The notes beneath the pieces are model-generated. The model made no database searches and had not been told where the DNA came from. It worked only from the letters and a program-made list of their open reading frames with translations. Shown here piece by piece: positions 7,400-16,283 of a stretch of DNA of 64,000 nt; positions within the stretch are counted from its first letter, which is position 1; the number at the start of each line of letters is the position of its first letter. The stretch comes from Marinobacter guineae (GTDB taxonomy: Bacteria > Pseudomonadota > Gammaproteobacteria > Pseudomonadales > Oleiphilaceae): the NCBI RefSeq assembly GCF_002744735.1, contig NZ_KZ319340.1, forward strand, positions 1,273,030-1,337,029, given 5' to 3'. The position numbers and the translations under genes were made by a program.

Positions 7400-8674
7400 T
7401 CACTGATCGGCCGCCTCCCCGAATCCAAGCGTTTTGCTCTGGCGCCAGGTGCTGAGCGCCGGGATCAGTGACACCAGAGCAGCAGCGACGGGTACTGATG
7501 CCAGCAACCCCCATTCTGGCGCTGTCAGTGGCCGCAGGGTTATCTGCAGGCCGTAACTGGTCAGCAGCCAGGGACTTGCCAGCGATATGCCCGCCGCCCC
7601 GATCATTAAAGCCAGCAGGCAGGCAAGCAGGGCAAGGGAAACGCATTCGATTATGTACAGGGAGGCAATTAGTGCCGGCGAGGCGCCGGTCGCCCGCAGC
7701 ACGGCTATCTCGTGAGCCCGCTGGGCCTGCAGGGTTAGCAAAACGGCGATAAGCCCGATCAGGCTGGTAATCACGACAAAGCCGGTAATGCCAAGCAGCG
7801 CTCTCTCGAACTGGCCCATCAGGCGCCAGAGTTCGCTCAGGGCCACGCCTGGAAGGATGGCAGAAAGAGGCTCCCCGGCAAACTGGTTAATCTCCCGCTG
7901 CAGTCGGAAAGTCAGGATTTTGCGGTCAATGCCGACAAATGCAGCGGTAATGGCCTCGGGTACGAAGTCGCGCCCTTCTGCCTTTTCCAATGTCATTGTC
8001 CGACCGGGTATGGCAACGCCCGACTCCCAGCCTACGTGCATGGCCTCCATGCCAGCCAGCCCGATATAAACCGCCTGGTCCACCGGCGTACCGGTGGGTT
8101 CCAGTACGCCGGTGACAGTAAACGGGGTGTCTTCGTGGTTGGAAAAGCTGGTCCGTCCTCCGCCGTGGGACAGGACCAGTTTTTCGCCGGTCTGGTGTCC
8201 GAGGTCTCTGGCAACGCCGGCCCCGAGGACAACATCAAATACACCTGTAAACCAGATTCCCTCCGCCAGAGCCAGCGGCAGGTCACGGCCGTAACGGAAA
8301 TGCTTCAGGAAGTTCTCATCGGTGGCGACCACCCGGTAACCCCGGTAGCTGTCTCCCAGGGAGATGGGAATCAGCCAGTCCAGGCGGCTGTCGTTCTTGA
8401 GGGCCTGGTAGGTGGACCAGCGAATGTTGTTGGTGGCATCGCCGATATGGAACACGGTGTATAGCAACAGGTTCAGCTGGCCGCTGCGGGCACCCACGAT
8501 CAGATCCGTGCCACTGATGGTGGTGGTGAAAGACTGTTTGACCTCCGTGCGCAGGTATTGGATGCCCAGAAGCAGCGAAACGCTCAGGGTCAGGGTCAGG
8601 CACACCAGGGCCAGAACCTTTCTTCTGTGCCAGAGGCTGGCCAGAGCCAGTGATAAAGCGAGGTGTGTTTTCAT
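7400..8674 (-). CDS. FtsX-family ABC transporter permease of the zinc-linked locus
   Basis: 424-residue integral membrane protein with the MacB/FtsX topology: one N-terminal membrane helix (ALVCLTLTLSVSLLLGIQ), a periplasmic domain of about 220 residues, then three helices near residues 285-410. Its start overlaps the upstream ATPase gene by 4 nt. Together with that ATPase, the DUF3299 gene and the DUF2796 gene it matches the Zur-regulated zrg-type locus known from Vibrio and Pseudomonas. Such permeases usually drive mechanotransmission or lipoprotein handling rather than classical import, so the transported cargo is unknown. Confidence 0.85.
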   Translation of the reverse strand: MKTHLALSLALASLWHRRKVLALVCLTLTLSVSLLLGIQYLRTEVKQSFTTTISGTDLIVGARSGQLNLLLYTVFHIGDATNNIRWSTYQALKNDSRLDWLIPISLGDSYRGYRVVATDENFLKHFRYGRDLPLALAEGIWFTGVFDVVLGAGVARDLGHQTGEKLVLSHGGGRTSFSNHEDTPFTVTGVLEPTGTPVDQAVYIGLAGMEAMHVGWESGVAIPGRTMTLEKAEGRDFVPEAITAAFVGIDRKILTFRLQREINQFAGEPLSAILPGVALSELWRLMGQFERALLGITGFVVITSLIGLIAVLLTLQAQRAHEIAVLRATGASPALIASLYIIECVSLALLACLLALMIGAAGISLASPWLLTSYGLQITLRPLTAPEWGLLASVPVAAALVSLIPALSTWRQSKTLGFGEAADQ

Positions 8675-9387
8675 CCCCGGCTACCCCGCAGTTCCAGCTG
8701 GTGATGGAAGTGGCTGGCCAGGGATCGGTCGTGGCTGACGAACAGAACCGAAGTTTTGTGCCGATGCGCAAGGCTCAGCAACAGCTCCAGGAAGCGGTCC
8801 CGGTTGTCGGTATCCAGTGCAGAGGTAGGCTCATCTGCCAGAATCAGGCCGGGTGCGCCGATCAGTGCCCGCGCAGCGGCGATTCGTTGTTGCTGGCCAA
8901 TGCTCAGTTTCGTGACCTTGCGCTGCCAGTGGTCTTCGGGAATGGCGAGGGCCCGAAGCAGTCCCGCCGCTTCGTCTGCCACCGTGAGCTCGGCATTATC
9001 TCGCCGGAGTGCGGACAGATGGCAGGGCAGGGTGACGTTTGCCAGGGTGGTCAGATAGGGCACCAGATTGAACTGCTGGAAAATCACGCCCATGTGATCG
9101 GCCCGAAACTGATCCCGGGCGCCGGCTCCGAGCTGATAAAGGTCGGTACCAAGGACGCGGATTGTACCGTTGCCCGGTCGTAGCATGCCAGCGAGCAGGC
9201 TCAGTAATGTGCTTTTACCGCTGCCACTGGGGCCGTGCAGGAACAGGTGTTCGCCCCGATTCAGGGTGAAATCCGGAAAGGAGAGGGTTTCCTGCCCGGG
9301 GTGCCAGGAAAAGCCAAGGCCGTGAGCCTCGATGGCAGTTTCCGGGAACGGGGAACTGTTGCTGCCTGAGTCTGTCTTGCTGGTCAT
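8671..9387 (-). CDS. ABC transporter ATP-binding protein (zinc-linked locus)
   Basis: Cytoplasmic ATPase partner of the overlapping FtsX-type permease. It has Walker A GPSGSGKST, the signature region LSIGQQQRIAAARAL (a variant of LSGGQ) and Walker B LILADEP, as in the LolD/MacB class. I chose the ATG at 9387 (MTSKTDSGS), giving 238 residues; the upstream ATG at 9480 would add 31 residues that overlap the divergent DUF3299 gene. Ribosome-site evidence for 9387 is weak. Confidence 0.88.
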   Translation of the reverse strand: MTSKTDSGSNSSPFPETAIEAHGLGFSWHPGQETLSFPDFTLNRGEHLFLHGPSGSGKSTLLSLLAGMLRPGNGTIRVLGTDLYQLGAGARDQFRADHMGVIFQQFNLVPYLTTLANVTLPCHLSALRRDNAELTVADEAAGLLRALAIPEDHWQRKVTKLSIGQQQRIAAARALIGAPGLILADEPTSALDTDNRDRFLELLLSLAHRHKTSVLFVSHDRSLASHFHHQLELRGSRG

Positions 9388-9455
9388 GTTGGTTGCTGTC
9401 TGCCCGGTGTATGATGGCGTTTTTCCGGAATCCGATCCCAGGAGTGTTTGATCCG

Positions 9456-9977
9456 ATGACTCTTTCCCCTGCATGGGCACGATGCTATCTGCCTTTGGCC
9501 ACCGTGATGGCTCTTGTACTTCTGATCCCTGCGGCAGGCCGGGCTGAACCCCGGGAGATCGACTGGCTGGAGTTGATGCCTGCCGAGGATCTCGCGCTGC
9601 TGGAGAATATGCCAGAGATTGAGCATGATGGCGATGGTGCGCCCCTGTTGCCGGACGAGATCATGACCGGTCGGGTTGTGCCGGAAATGGGAAATGTGGA
9701 AGGGCGTATTCCCGGCTTTGTGGTGCCTCTGAAAACCACTCAGGATATGCGTATTCTGGAGTTTTTCCTGGTGCCCTACTACGGCGCCTGTATTCATGTG
9801 CCGCCACCGCCTCCGAATCAGATTATTCACGTTAAATACAAAGAGGGCTTTACCCTGGAGGCCTTGTACGATCCGGTCTGGATCGAGGGTAAGCTGGTGA
9901 TTGAGCGTACTGAGAATGACCTTGGCGCATCTTCTTATTCCATGGTTGCTACCGAGGTTGAACCTTACGACGAGTGA
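9456..9977 (+). CDS. DUF3299 exported protein (zinc-linked locus)
   Basis: 173-residue protein with an N-terminal signal peptide (YLPLATVMALVLLIPAAGRA) and the DUF3299 core, recognised from IPGFVVPL, FFLVPYYGACIHVPPPPPNQ and its spacing. It should act in the periplasm. Start at 9456 follows CAGGAGTGTTTGATCCG. Members of this family travel with DUF2796 proteins and an FtsX-type ABC transporter in zinc-responsive clusters; biochemical role is unknown. It is convergent with the DUF2796 gene, with hairpin copy D filling the gap. Confidence 0.85.
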   Translation: MTLSPAWARCYLPLATVMALVLLIPAAGRAEPREIDWLELMPAEDLALLENMPEIEHDGDGAPLLPDEIMTGRVVPEMGNVEGRIPGFVVPLKTTQDMRILEFFLVPYYGACIHVPPPPPNQIIHVKYKEGFTLEALYDPVWIEGKLVIERTENDLGASSYSMVATEVEPYDE

Positions 9978-9986
9978 CCTTGGGGT

Positions 9987-10091
9987 GGCGTGGGTGCGGG
10001 GCTTGCCAAAATACGCTGTAAATACGTCCCTGTACGCTCGGCTCCGCCATCCCTGGCTCCGCACGATTTTGGCAAGCCCCGCACCCACGCC
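9987..10091 (+). repeat. Long-hairpin element, copy D (core forward)
   Basis: Arms 9987-10012 and 10066-10091 are 26-bp perfect inverted repeats ending GCTTGCCAAAAT at the loop. The 53-nt loop contains TACG-TCCC-TGTA (one G-T pair) and GCCA-TCCC-TGGC. It fills the gap between two convergent genes, 9 nt past the DUF3299 stop and 3 nt from the DUF2796 stop. Confidence 0.9.
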
Positions 10092-10094
10092 CCA

Positions 10095-10664
10095 TCAATG
10101 GGTGGTAAGCTTGAACAGACTTTCCCCTTGAGCCAAGCGGCCTGAGCCTTGTCCTTCGGGCCAGACCCACTCCAGGCTGAGATGCTCCAGTCCCGGGAAT
10201 CGGATGGTCAGAGGAGTGGTGAGTTCGTTCGAACCTTCCAGCCCTGAACAGGTCAGCGACTGGGAGACTTCGATATCAGAATGGCGGGCGGGTTTTTCGT
10301 CGTGGTCATGCCCCTGATCGCGGTGGTCGTCATCACCGGTATTCGCTTCGTAGTGCACGTCCGCGTCCTGGATTCTGCAGCTGGATTCAGGTGTGTTCAC
10401 GAGGGGGGTGGTTCTTAACCAGGCGATGGTTTCTTTGACGCTGGCTTCTTGCTCCCCAGTGCGGGCTTCGTGTTCGAATCCCAGCAGGTTGTAGGCGGGG
10501 GAGGTGAAGATCAGGTCAACCTGGTTGTTACTGATGGCCACCTGTAATTCGGCGTGCCCGTGCTGGTGCGTGCCCGGGTTATCGCTGGCATTGGCCGATA
10601 AGGGGGCGGCAGTCAGAATCGTAGCCGCCGCCAGGATCTGGGCAGGTAATTTATTCGAGGTCAT
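10095..10664 (-). CDS. zrgA: DUF2796 zinc-uptake periplasmic protein (ZrgA-like)
   Basis: 189-residue exported protein. An N-terminal signal peptide (LAAATILTAAPLSANA) is followed by HQHGHAEL, a hallmark of the DUF2796 family. A central histidine/aspartate-rich loop (DDDHRDQGHDHDEK, about residue 115) is a likely zinc chelator. ZrgA of Vibrio contributes to zinc acquisition, and the neighbouring ATPase, permease and DUF3299 genes match that cluster, though here zrgA is transcribed towards DUF3299 rather than in one operon with it. A Zur-like box lies 18 nt upstream of the start codon. Confidence 0.85.
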   Translation of the reverse strand: MTSNKLPAQILAAATILTAAPLSANASDNPGTHQHGHAELQVAISNNQVDLIFTSPAYNLLGFEHEARTGEQEASVKETIAWLRTTPLVNTPESSCRIQDADVHYEANTGDDDHRDQGHDHDEKPARHSDIEVSQSLTCSGLEGSNELTTPLTIRFPGLEHLSLEWVWPEGQGSGRLAQGESLFKLTTH

Positions 10665-10682
10665 GGCATTGTCTCGTGGCTG

Positions 10683-10705
10683 AAGATGGTATGTTATAAC
10701 ATTTT
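10683..10705 (-). promoter_or_regulatory. Candidate Zur operator upstream of zrgA
   Basis: The 23-nt site aligns with the enterobacterial Zur consensus of two 11-nt halves around one base. The right half TATAACATTTT matches at 10 of 11 positions, the left half at 7 of 11. It also contains the palindrome ATGTTATAACAT. Position, close to the zrgA start, fits repression by zinc-loaded Zur. Confidence 0.6.
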
Positions 10706-10846
10706 GTGGATTCCCCTGTTGAAAATCAACTAATGATATCCGGTGCAGGGAAATGTGTATGGCCGTTGGCTCCCGAAAAAGTGCCTTGGGATCCCCTGAA
10801 TGCTAGGATAGAGACCTCATTCAACAACACAGGATTCGCCTGTTTC

Positions 10847-11446
10847 ATGTCAGAAACCGACACTTCCGGTGCTGCCCGCGCCGCTGAATTTGAGCGCTGG
10901 GCCAATGTTTTTACTGCCCACAAGGCGTTCAGCCATCCCTCCGAACTGCATGGAGTTCTGTGTGGTCGACTGGCTGCCGGATCCCGTATAGAAGAACTGG
11001 ACTGGCTGGCAATGGTGTGTGAGCACATGGGCTTGCCTGAAAGCGCTGTCGATGAATCCGACGACCTCGCCCCGTTCATGAATAGTGCTTACGAGCAGAC
11101 CCTGGATCTCTTGAAATCGGCAGACATGAGTTTCCATCCTTTACTGCCTGACGACGACTATGCCATTGAACAGCGTCTCGAGGCCCTCATTGCCTGGGTG
11201 CGGGGGTTTCTGGAAGGTATGGCCCTGTCTGCTGGTGAGTCCCTGGGGCAGGCTCCGGACGAGATCCGCGAGCTGATTGAGGATATGGTGGCGATCAGCC
11301 AGCTATCGGACGATGAGGAAGCGGACGACGAAAGCGAGCAGCAGCTGCTGGAGATTACCGAATACATCCGGCTGGGGGCGCTGGCGGTGTTTACCGAGTT
11401 CAATGCCCCGGAGAAGCCGGCGTCTGAATCGCCGACCCTGCACTGA
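10847..11446 (+). CDS. ygfB: UPF0149 family protein YgfB
   Basis: 199-residue acidic helical protein with the UPF0149 hallmarks: a HGVLCG-like segment (SELHGVLCGRLAAG), LPLLPDDDY-like text (HPLLPDDDYAIEQR) and WVRGFLEGMAL. Start at 10847 (MSETDTSG) is chosen because the upstream extension is not family-like. It is the first gene of ygfB-pepP-ubiH-ubiI, the same order as in E. coli. In Pseudomonas a YgfB homologue influences beta-lactamase expression; a role here is not shown. An extended -10-like TGCTAGGAT lies about 50 nt upstream. Confidence 0.92.
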   Translation: MSETDTSGAARAAEFERWANVFTAHKAFSHPSELHGVLCGRLAAGSRIEELDWLAMVCEHMGLPESAVDESDDLAPFMNSAYEQTLDLLKSADMSFHPLLPDDDYAIEQRLEALIAWVRGFLEGMALSAGESLGQAPDEIRELIEDMVAISQLSDDEEADDESEQQLLEITEYIRLGALAVFTEFNAPEKPASESPTLH

Positions 11447-11472
11447 GCAGGCCAACGACTGCAGGAGAGTGT

Positions 11473-12792
11473 ATGACCTCCATGATACCCGTGAAGGAGT
11501 TTGCCGAACGCCGTCGCAAGCTGATGGAGCGGATGGCGCCGGACAGCATTGCCATTATTCCGGCGGCGCCGGAGCGTGTTCGCAATCGGGACGTGTTGCA
11601 TCCGTTCCGCCAGGACAGCGATTTTCATTACCTGTCCGGTTTTGGTGAGCCAGAGGCGGTACTGGCCCTGATTCCGGGGCGGGAACATGGCGAGTCCGTC
11701 CTGTTCTGCAAGGAGCGGCATCCGGAGAAAGAGCTTTGGGACGGTTTTCTGGTGGGCCCGGAGGGGGCCATAGAGCATTATGGTCTGGACGACGCCTTTC
11801 CGGTTTCAGACATTGATGACATCCTGCCGGGCATGATCGAAGGCCGCAGCCGGGTCTACTATCCGCTGGGCAAGGACGATCATTTCGACGCCCGGGTTAT
11901 GGACTGGGTGAAGATGATTCGCAGCAAGGTCCGCAGTGGCGCCCACCCGCCCGGTGAGTTTGTGGCGCTGGAGCACCTGCTTCACGACCTGCGGCTTTAC
12001 AAGAGCGCCAACGAAATCAAAATCATGGCCAAGGCTGGCGAGATCAGTGCCGAGGCCCACTGCCGGGCCATGAAGCGCGCCCGCAAAGGCGGCTTCGAAT
12101 ACAACCTGGAAGCTGAACTGATTCACACCTTCATGGAGCATGGTGCCCGATCAACGGCGTATCCTTCGATTGTTGGCGGTGGGGCCAACGGCTGCATCCT
12201 CCATTACATCGAGAACAGCGCGCCTTTGAAAGAGGGCGACCTGGTATTGATTGATGCCGGTTGTGAGTATCAGTGCTACGCCTCCGACATCACGCGGACT
12301 TTCCCGGTCAGCGGCAAATTCAGCGCCGAGCAGCGGGCCCTGTATGAGGTGGTCCTGGCGGCGCAATACCAGGCCATTGAGGCGGTTTCTCCGGAAAACC
12401 ACTGGAACCGGCCCCATGAGGCGGCACTGAAGGTGCTGACCCAGGGCTTGATCGATCTGGGTCTGTTGTCCGGCACGGTGGAAGACGCCATCGCCAACGA
12501 GGCCTACAAACCCTTCTTCATGCACCGCACCGGCCACTGGCTGGGGCTGGATGTGCATGATGTGGGGGATTACAAGGTAGGTGACGCCTGGCGTCAGCTG
12601 GAGTCCGGAATGGTTCTGACGGTTGAGCCCGGACTCTACATTGCGCCTGATAATACCGATGTGGACGAGAAGTGGCGTGGCATTGGCATCCGTATTGAAG
12701 ACGACGTGGTGGTGACCAAAGGTGGTTGCCGGGTTCTGACCGATGCAGTTCCCAAAACCATCGCCGACATTGAAGCCCTGATGGCGGACTGA
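11473..12792 (+). CDS. pepP: Xaa-Pro aminopeptidase P
   Basis: Cytoplasmic dimetal aminopeptidase that removes N-terminal residues preceding proline. The 439-residue product has the N-terminal FRQDSDFHYLSGF segment and a C-terminal pita-bread domain. Candidate metal ligands are the aspartates of LIDAGCEYQCYASDITRTF, the histidine of HRTGHWLGLDVHD, and the glutamates of VEPGLY and RIEDDV. It is preceded by CAGGAGAGTGT and follows ygfB by 26 nt, with ubiH 6 nt downstream, so it belongs to one operon. Confidence 0.96.
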   Translation: MTSMIPVKEFAERRRKLMERMAPDSIAIIPAAPERVRNRDVLHPFRQDSDFHYLSGFGEPEAVLALIPGREHGESVLFCKERHPEKELWDGFLVGPEGAIEHYGLDDAFPVSDIDDILPGMIEGRSRVYYPLGKDDHFDARVMDWVKMIRSKVRSGAHPPGEFVALEHLLHDLRLYKSANEIKIMAKAGEISAEAHCRAMKRARKGGFEYNLEAELIHTFMEHGARSTAYPSIVGGGANGCILHYIENSAPLKEGDLVLIDAGCEYQCYASDITRTFPVSGKFSAEQRALYEVVLAAQYQAIEAVSPENHWNRPHEAALKVLTQGLIDLGLLSGTVEDAIANEAYKPFFMHRTGHWLGLDVHDVGDYKVGDAWRQLESGMVLTVEPGLYIAPDNTDVDEKWRGIGIRIEDDVVVTKGGCRVLTDAVPKTIADIEALMAD

Positions 12793-12798
12793 CAACCT

Positions 12799-14082
12799 GT
12801 GACCAAGCCTGATACCGATTTGATCATTGCCGGCGGTGGACTTGCCGGGGCAACTCTCGCCCTGGCAGTGGCCCGGATGGTGCCCTCGCTCCGGGTTACC
12901 GTTGTGGAGGCGTTTCCGCTCTCGCCCGATGCTTTGCCCGAGAGTTACCAGCCCAGTTACGACGCCCGCTCCACGGCACTGGCCTGGGGCTCCCGGCTGA
13001 TCTTCGAGGAGCTTGGCCTATGGCGCCGGCTGGCAGAACATGCGACCCCGATTCACCACATTCATGTGTCGGACCGGGGCCATTTCGGGGTGACCCGGTT
13101 GCATGCCTCCGAGCACGGGCAGGAAGCGCTGGGTTACGTGGCCGACAATCGCTGGATGGGCCTGTGTCTGATGCGGGAGTTGCTGGAAACCGGCGTTCAG
13201 TGGCAGGCACCAGCCGAAGTGACAGATATGACGCCAATTCCCGATGGCGTCCGGGTGGAACTGACCACTGGTGATAACGGCACCCGGGAAATGACCGCCC
13301 ACTGCCTGGTGGTGGCGGATGGCGGACGTTCCGGATTACGCGAGAAACTCGGATTCCAGCCCAGTCACCACAGTTATGGCCAGAACGCCCTGATCGCCAA
13401 CGTCTCCACCAGTGACAGCCATGGCTTTAGTGCCTTTGAGCGCTTCACCGATGCTGGACCCATGGCTCTGTTGCCCCACGGCTCCCCAGCCCGCGCGGGA
13501 CACCAGTCCGCACTGGTATGGACACTGACCGACAAGGCTCTGGCGGAAGTTCTGGAACTGTCGGATGATGACAAATGTCGTCGGCTGCAGGAACGGTTTG
13601 GCTGGCGCCTCGGGCGGTTCACCCGAATCGGCACCTGCCATCATTACCCATTGACCTTGACTACGGTCGACGAGCCTGTCCGGCCCGGTGTTGCTCTGGT
13701 GGGCAATGCGGCCCACGCGCTTCACCCGGTTGCGGGACAAGGCTTCAATCTGGCCCTGCGGGGGTTGATGACGTTGGTAGAGCAGTTCCGGTTGGCGACA
13801 GAGCAGGGCAAATCCATTGGCGACCTGGATGTGCTCAGGCGGTATCAGTCGCTGCACCGGCGGGACTGGCAGCAGACGGTCCGGTTCTCCGATTCGCTGG
13901 TGCGGTTGTTCGGCCAGTCCATGCCGCCGATCATCGCTGCTCGAGATGCGGGATTGGTGGGCCTGGATCTCTTGCCCGGTGCGAAGCGCTGGTTTGCCAG
14001 CAAGGCCATGGGTCTGGGTGGGCGTCGGGCGGTAATAGGCAGGCCGGGCAAACTCGACAGGGAAGTGACGCGCAATGAGTGA
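12799..14082 (+). CDS. ubiH: 2-octaprenyl-6-methoxyphenol hydroxylase
   Basis: FAD-dependent aromatic monooxygenase of ubiquinone synthesis. The 427-residue product starts with the dinucleotide-binding motif IIAGGGLAGATLAL and carries the second FAD motif GNAAHALHPVAGQGFNLALRG, typical of UbiH/UbiI. It starts at a GTG six bases after the pepP stop. Its end overlaps ubiI by 8 nt. Assignment of this paralogue as UbiH rests on its position directly after pepP and its sequence flavour; the two paralogues are otherwise close. Confidence 0.92.
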   Translation: MTKPDTDLIIAGGGLAGATLALAVARMVPSLRVTVVEAFPLSPDALPESYQPSYDARSTALAWGSRLIFEELGLWRRLAEHATPIHHIHVSDRGHFGVTRLHASEHGQEALGYVADNRWMGLCLMRELLETGVQWQAPAEVTDMTPIPDGVRVELTTGDNGTREMTAHCLVVADGGRSGLREKLGFQPSHHSYGQNALIANVSTSDSHGFSAFERFTDAGPMALLPHGSPARAGHQSALVWTLTDKALAEVLELSDDDKCRRLQERFGWRLGRFTRIGTCHHYPLTLTTVDEPVRPGVALVGNAAHALHPVAGQGFNLALRGLMTLVEQFRLATEQGKSIGDLDVLRRYQSLHRRDWQQTVRFSDSLVRLFGQSMPPIIAARDAGLVGLDLLPGAKRWFASKAMGLGGRRAVIGRPGKLDREVTRNE

Positions 14083-15298
14083 GCCAGGAAGCTTCGATAT
14101 ACTGGTTGCCGGTGGCGGCATGATCGGCTCGGCCCTGGCGCTGGGCCTTTCCCGCCAGGGTTGGCATGTAGGCCTCGTTGAGGGGGCCGAACATAGAACC
14201 CTGGTTCAGGCACCTGATCCTGTGGAAACCGTGGCAGACTTTGAGCCCCGGGTCAGTGCCATCTCGGTTGCCAGCCAGCGACTGCTGGAGCAACTCGGCG
14301 TGTGGGCGGATATTACCGCTGGCCGCCATTGTCCTTACCAGATCATGACCGTCTGGGATGGTGACGGTACCGGGCGCATAGACTTTGACGCGGCCGAACT
14401 CCAGGCCCGGGCCCTGGGGACCATTATCGAGAACCGCAGTATCGTGCGGGCCCTGTTTTCTGCCCTGGCGGAAAGCCCCGTTCAGGTGATCGACGGTGCG
14501 ACTGTCACCGGATGTCAGCGGGTTTCCGGTGGTTGCCGTGTGGAACTGGACGATGGTCGGACCTTGGCCGCCGCGCTGGTGGTGGGCTGCGACGGTGCCA
14601 ACTCGCGCTTGCGTCAGTGGGTGGGTTTGCCAACCCGGGAATGGGACTACGATCAGCAAGCCATTGTGTGCACGGTGCGAACCAGCCGGAGCCACCGGTA
14701 TACCGCCTGGCAGCGGTTTTCACTGACCGGGCCGCTGGCGTTCCTGCCGCTGCTGACAGAATCCGGAGATGAGCATTTCTGTTCCATCGTCTGGTCCCAG
14801 GACACGGAAGAGGCCCGGCGGCTGATGGCGCTGGGAGACAGCGCATTTGCCGCCCAGCTTGAACGGGCCATTGAGCGGGAGTTGGGAGCGGTTGAAGCGG
14901 TTTCCCGCCGGTTTGCGTTTCCGCTTCGCCAGCGCCACGCTAAGGATTATATTGCACCCGGTTTCGCCTTGGTGGGGGACGCAGCTCACACCATCCATCC
15001 TCTGGCCGGGCAGGGCGCCAATCTTGGTTATGGTGATGTCCGCGCCCTTCTGGACGAGCTGTCACGAGCACGGAAGGCTGGCCTGTCCCCGGCCAATGAG
15101 CTGGTTCTGGAGCGCTACCAGCGCCGCCGCAAAGGAGAAAATCTCACCATGATGGCGGCCATGGAGGGCTTCAAGCAGCTGTTTGGCCGCGACGAACTGC
15201 CAGTGCGCTGGCTGCGCAACACTGGCCTGCGCTGGCTCAATCAGCTGGGGCCGGTCAAGAACCGTATTGCCGCAGAGGCTATGGGGCTGAATACCTGA
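14075..15298 (+). CDS. ubiI: 2-octaprenylphenol hydroxylase / UbiI-type FAD monooxygenase
   Basis: 407-residue FAD monooxygenase of ubiquinone synthesis, paralogue of the upstream gene. It has the N-terminal ILVAGGGMIGSALALGL motif, the internal GCDGANS motif and FALVGDAAHTIHPLAGQGAN. Last gene of ygfB-pepP-ubiH-ubiI, with an 8-nt overlap suggesting coupled translation. The C-terminal MEGFKQLFGRDE segment is typical of VisC/UbiI. Confidence 0.92.
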   Translation: MSEPGSFDILVAGGGMIGSALALGLSRQGWHVGLVEGAEHRTLVQAPDPVETVADFEPRVSAISVASQRLLEQLGVWADITAGRHCPYQIMTVWDGDGTGRIDFDAAELQARALGTIIENRSIVRALFSALAESPVQVIDGATVTGCQRVSGGCRVELDDGRTLAAALVVGCDGANSRLRQWVGLPTREWDYDQQAIVCTVRTSRSHRYTAWQRFSLTGPLAFLPLLTESGDEHFCSIVWSQDTEEARRLMALGDSAFAAQLERAIERELGAVEAVSRRFAFPLRQRHAKDYIAPGFALVGDAAHTIHPLAGQGANLGYGDVRALLDELSRARKAGLSPANELVLERYQRRRKGENLTMMAAMEGFKQLFGRDELPVRWLRNTGLRWLNQLGPVKNRIAAEAMGLNT

Positions 15299-15368
15299 GC
15301 ACTGTTATCATTCAGTCCGCTGAATCACCCTCCCAACCACCTGAAACATTGCAGCAAAGGAATGTCTA

Positions 15369-16283
15369 ATGGCAGGAAGCAGTCTACTTATACTGATCGA
15401 TGATATCGCCACAGTACTGGACGATGTTGCCCTGATGACCAAAGCCGCAACGAAAAAAACGGCGGGTGTCCTGGGTGACGACCTGGCCTTGAACGCCCAG
15501 CAGGTTTCGGGGGTAAAGCCTGCGCGGGAACTGCCGGTGGTGTGGGCAGTGGCGCGGGGCTCATTCATCAACAAGGCGATACTGGTGCCCGCCGCCGTGG
15601 CCATCAGCTTCTTCATACCCTGGCTAGTGACGCCACTGCTGATGCTTGGTGGAGCGTTCCTGTGTTTCGAGGGCTTTGAGAAGCTGGTGCACAAGTTCCT
15701 TCATCGTGAAGAGGACCGAAAACACAAGGCGAAATTGCATGAGGCGCTGAAGAGCCCTGAGGTGGATCTTCGTACGGTAGAAAAGGACAAAATAAAGGGC
15801 GCCATCCGCACCGATTTCATTCTCTCCGCAGAGATTATTGCCATCACCCTGGGCACCGTAACCACCCAAACCATTGGTATGCAGTTTATGGTTCTGGTGG
15901 TGGTCGCCATCATGGTCACTGTAGCGGTTTACGGCCTGGTTGCCGGCATCGTCAAACTGGACGACGGCGGGCTGTATCTCAGCCAGCAAGACAACCCGTT
16001 TCTGCAGAAGCTCGGTGAAGGGATATTGTGGCTGGCGCCTTATCTGATGAAAACGCTGTCCGTGCTCGGTACTCTAGCCATGTTCCTGGTGGGCGGTGGT
16101 ATTCTCACTCATGGTTTTACGCCGGTTTACGATGCCATTCATCAATTTGCCGAGAGCTTCAGCGGCATGACGGCGACACTGATCCCCACCGTTGCGAACG
16201 GCCTGTTCGGTGTTCTGGCCGGGGCGATTCTGGTTGCGCTGATCACTCCGCTGGCCCGCTGGTGGCAGGCACGATCAGCCTGA
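15369..16283 (+). CDS. DUF808 family inner-membrane protein (YedI-like)
   Basis: 304-residue membrane protein. The start [20 protein letters not shown] and the following [16 protein letters not shown] are DUF808/YedI signatures. Hydrophobic spans lie around residues 80-100, 155-200 and 225-300, and a lysine-rich cytosolic loop ([12 protein letters not shown]) separates the first two. Function is unknown. It follows AGCAAAGGAATGTCT and stands alone, overlapping the end of convergent rsmE by 9 nt. Confidence 0.9.
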   Translation: MAGSSLLILIDDIATVLDDVALMTKAATKKTAGVLGDDLALNAQQVSGVKPARELPVVWAVARGSFINKAILVPAAVAISFFIPWLVTPLLMLGGAFLCFEGFEKLVHKFLHREEDRKHKAKLHEALKSPEVDLRTVEKDKIKGAIRTDFILSAEIIAITLGTVTTQTIGMQFMVLVVVAIMVTVAVYGLVAGIVKLDDGGLYLSQQDNPFLQKLGEGILWLAPYLMKTLSVLGTLAMFLVGGGILTHGFTPVYDAIHQFAESFSGMTATLIPTVANGLFGVLAGAILVALITPLARWWQARSA

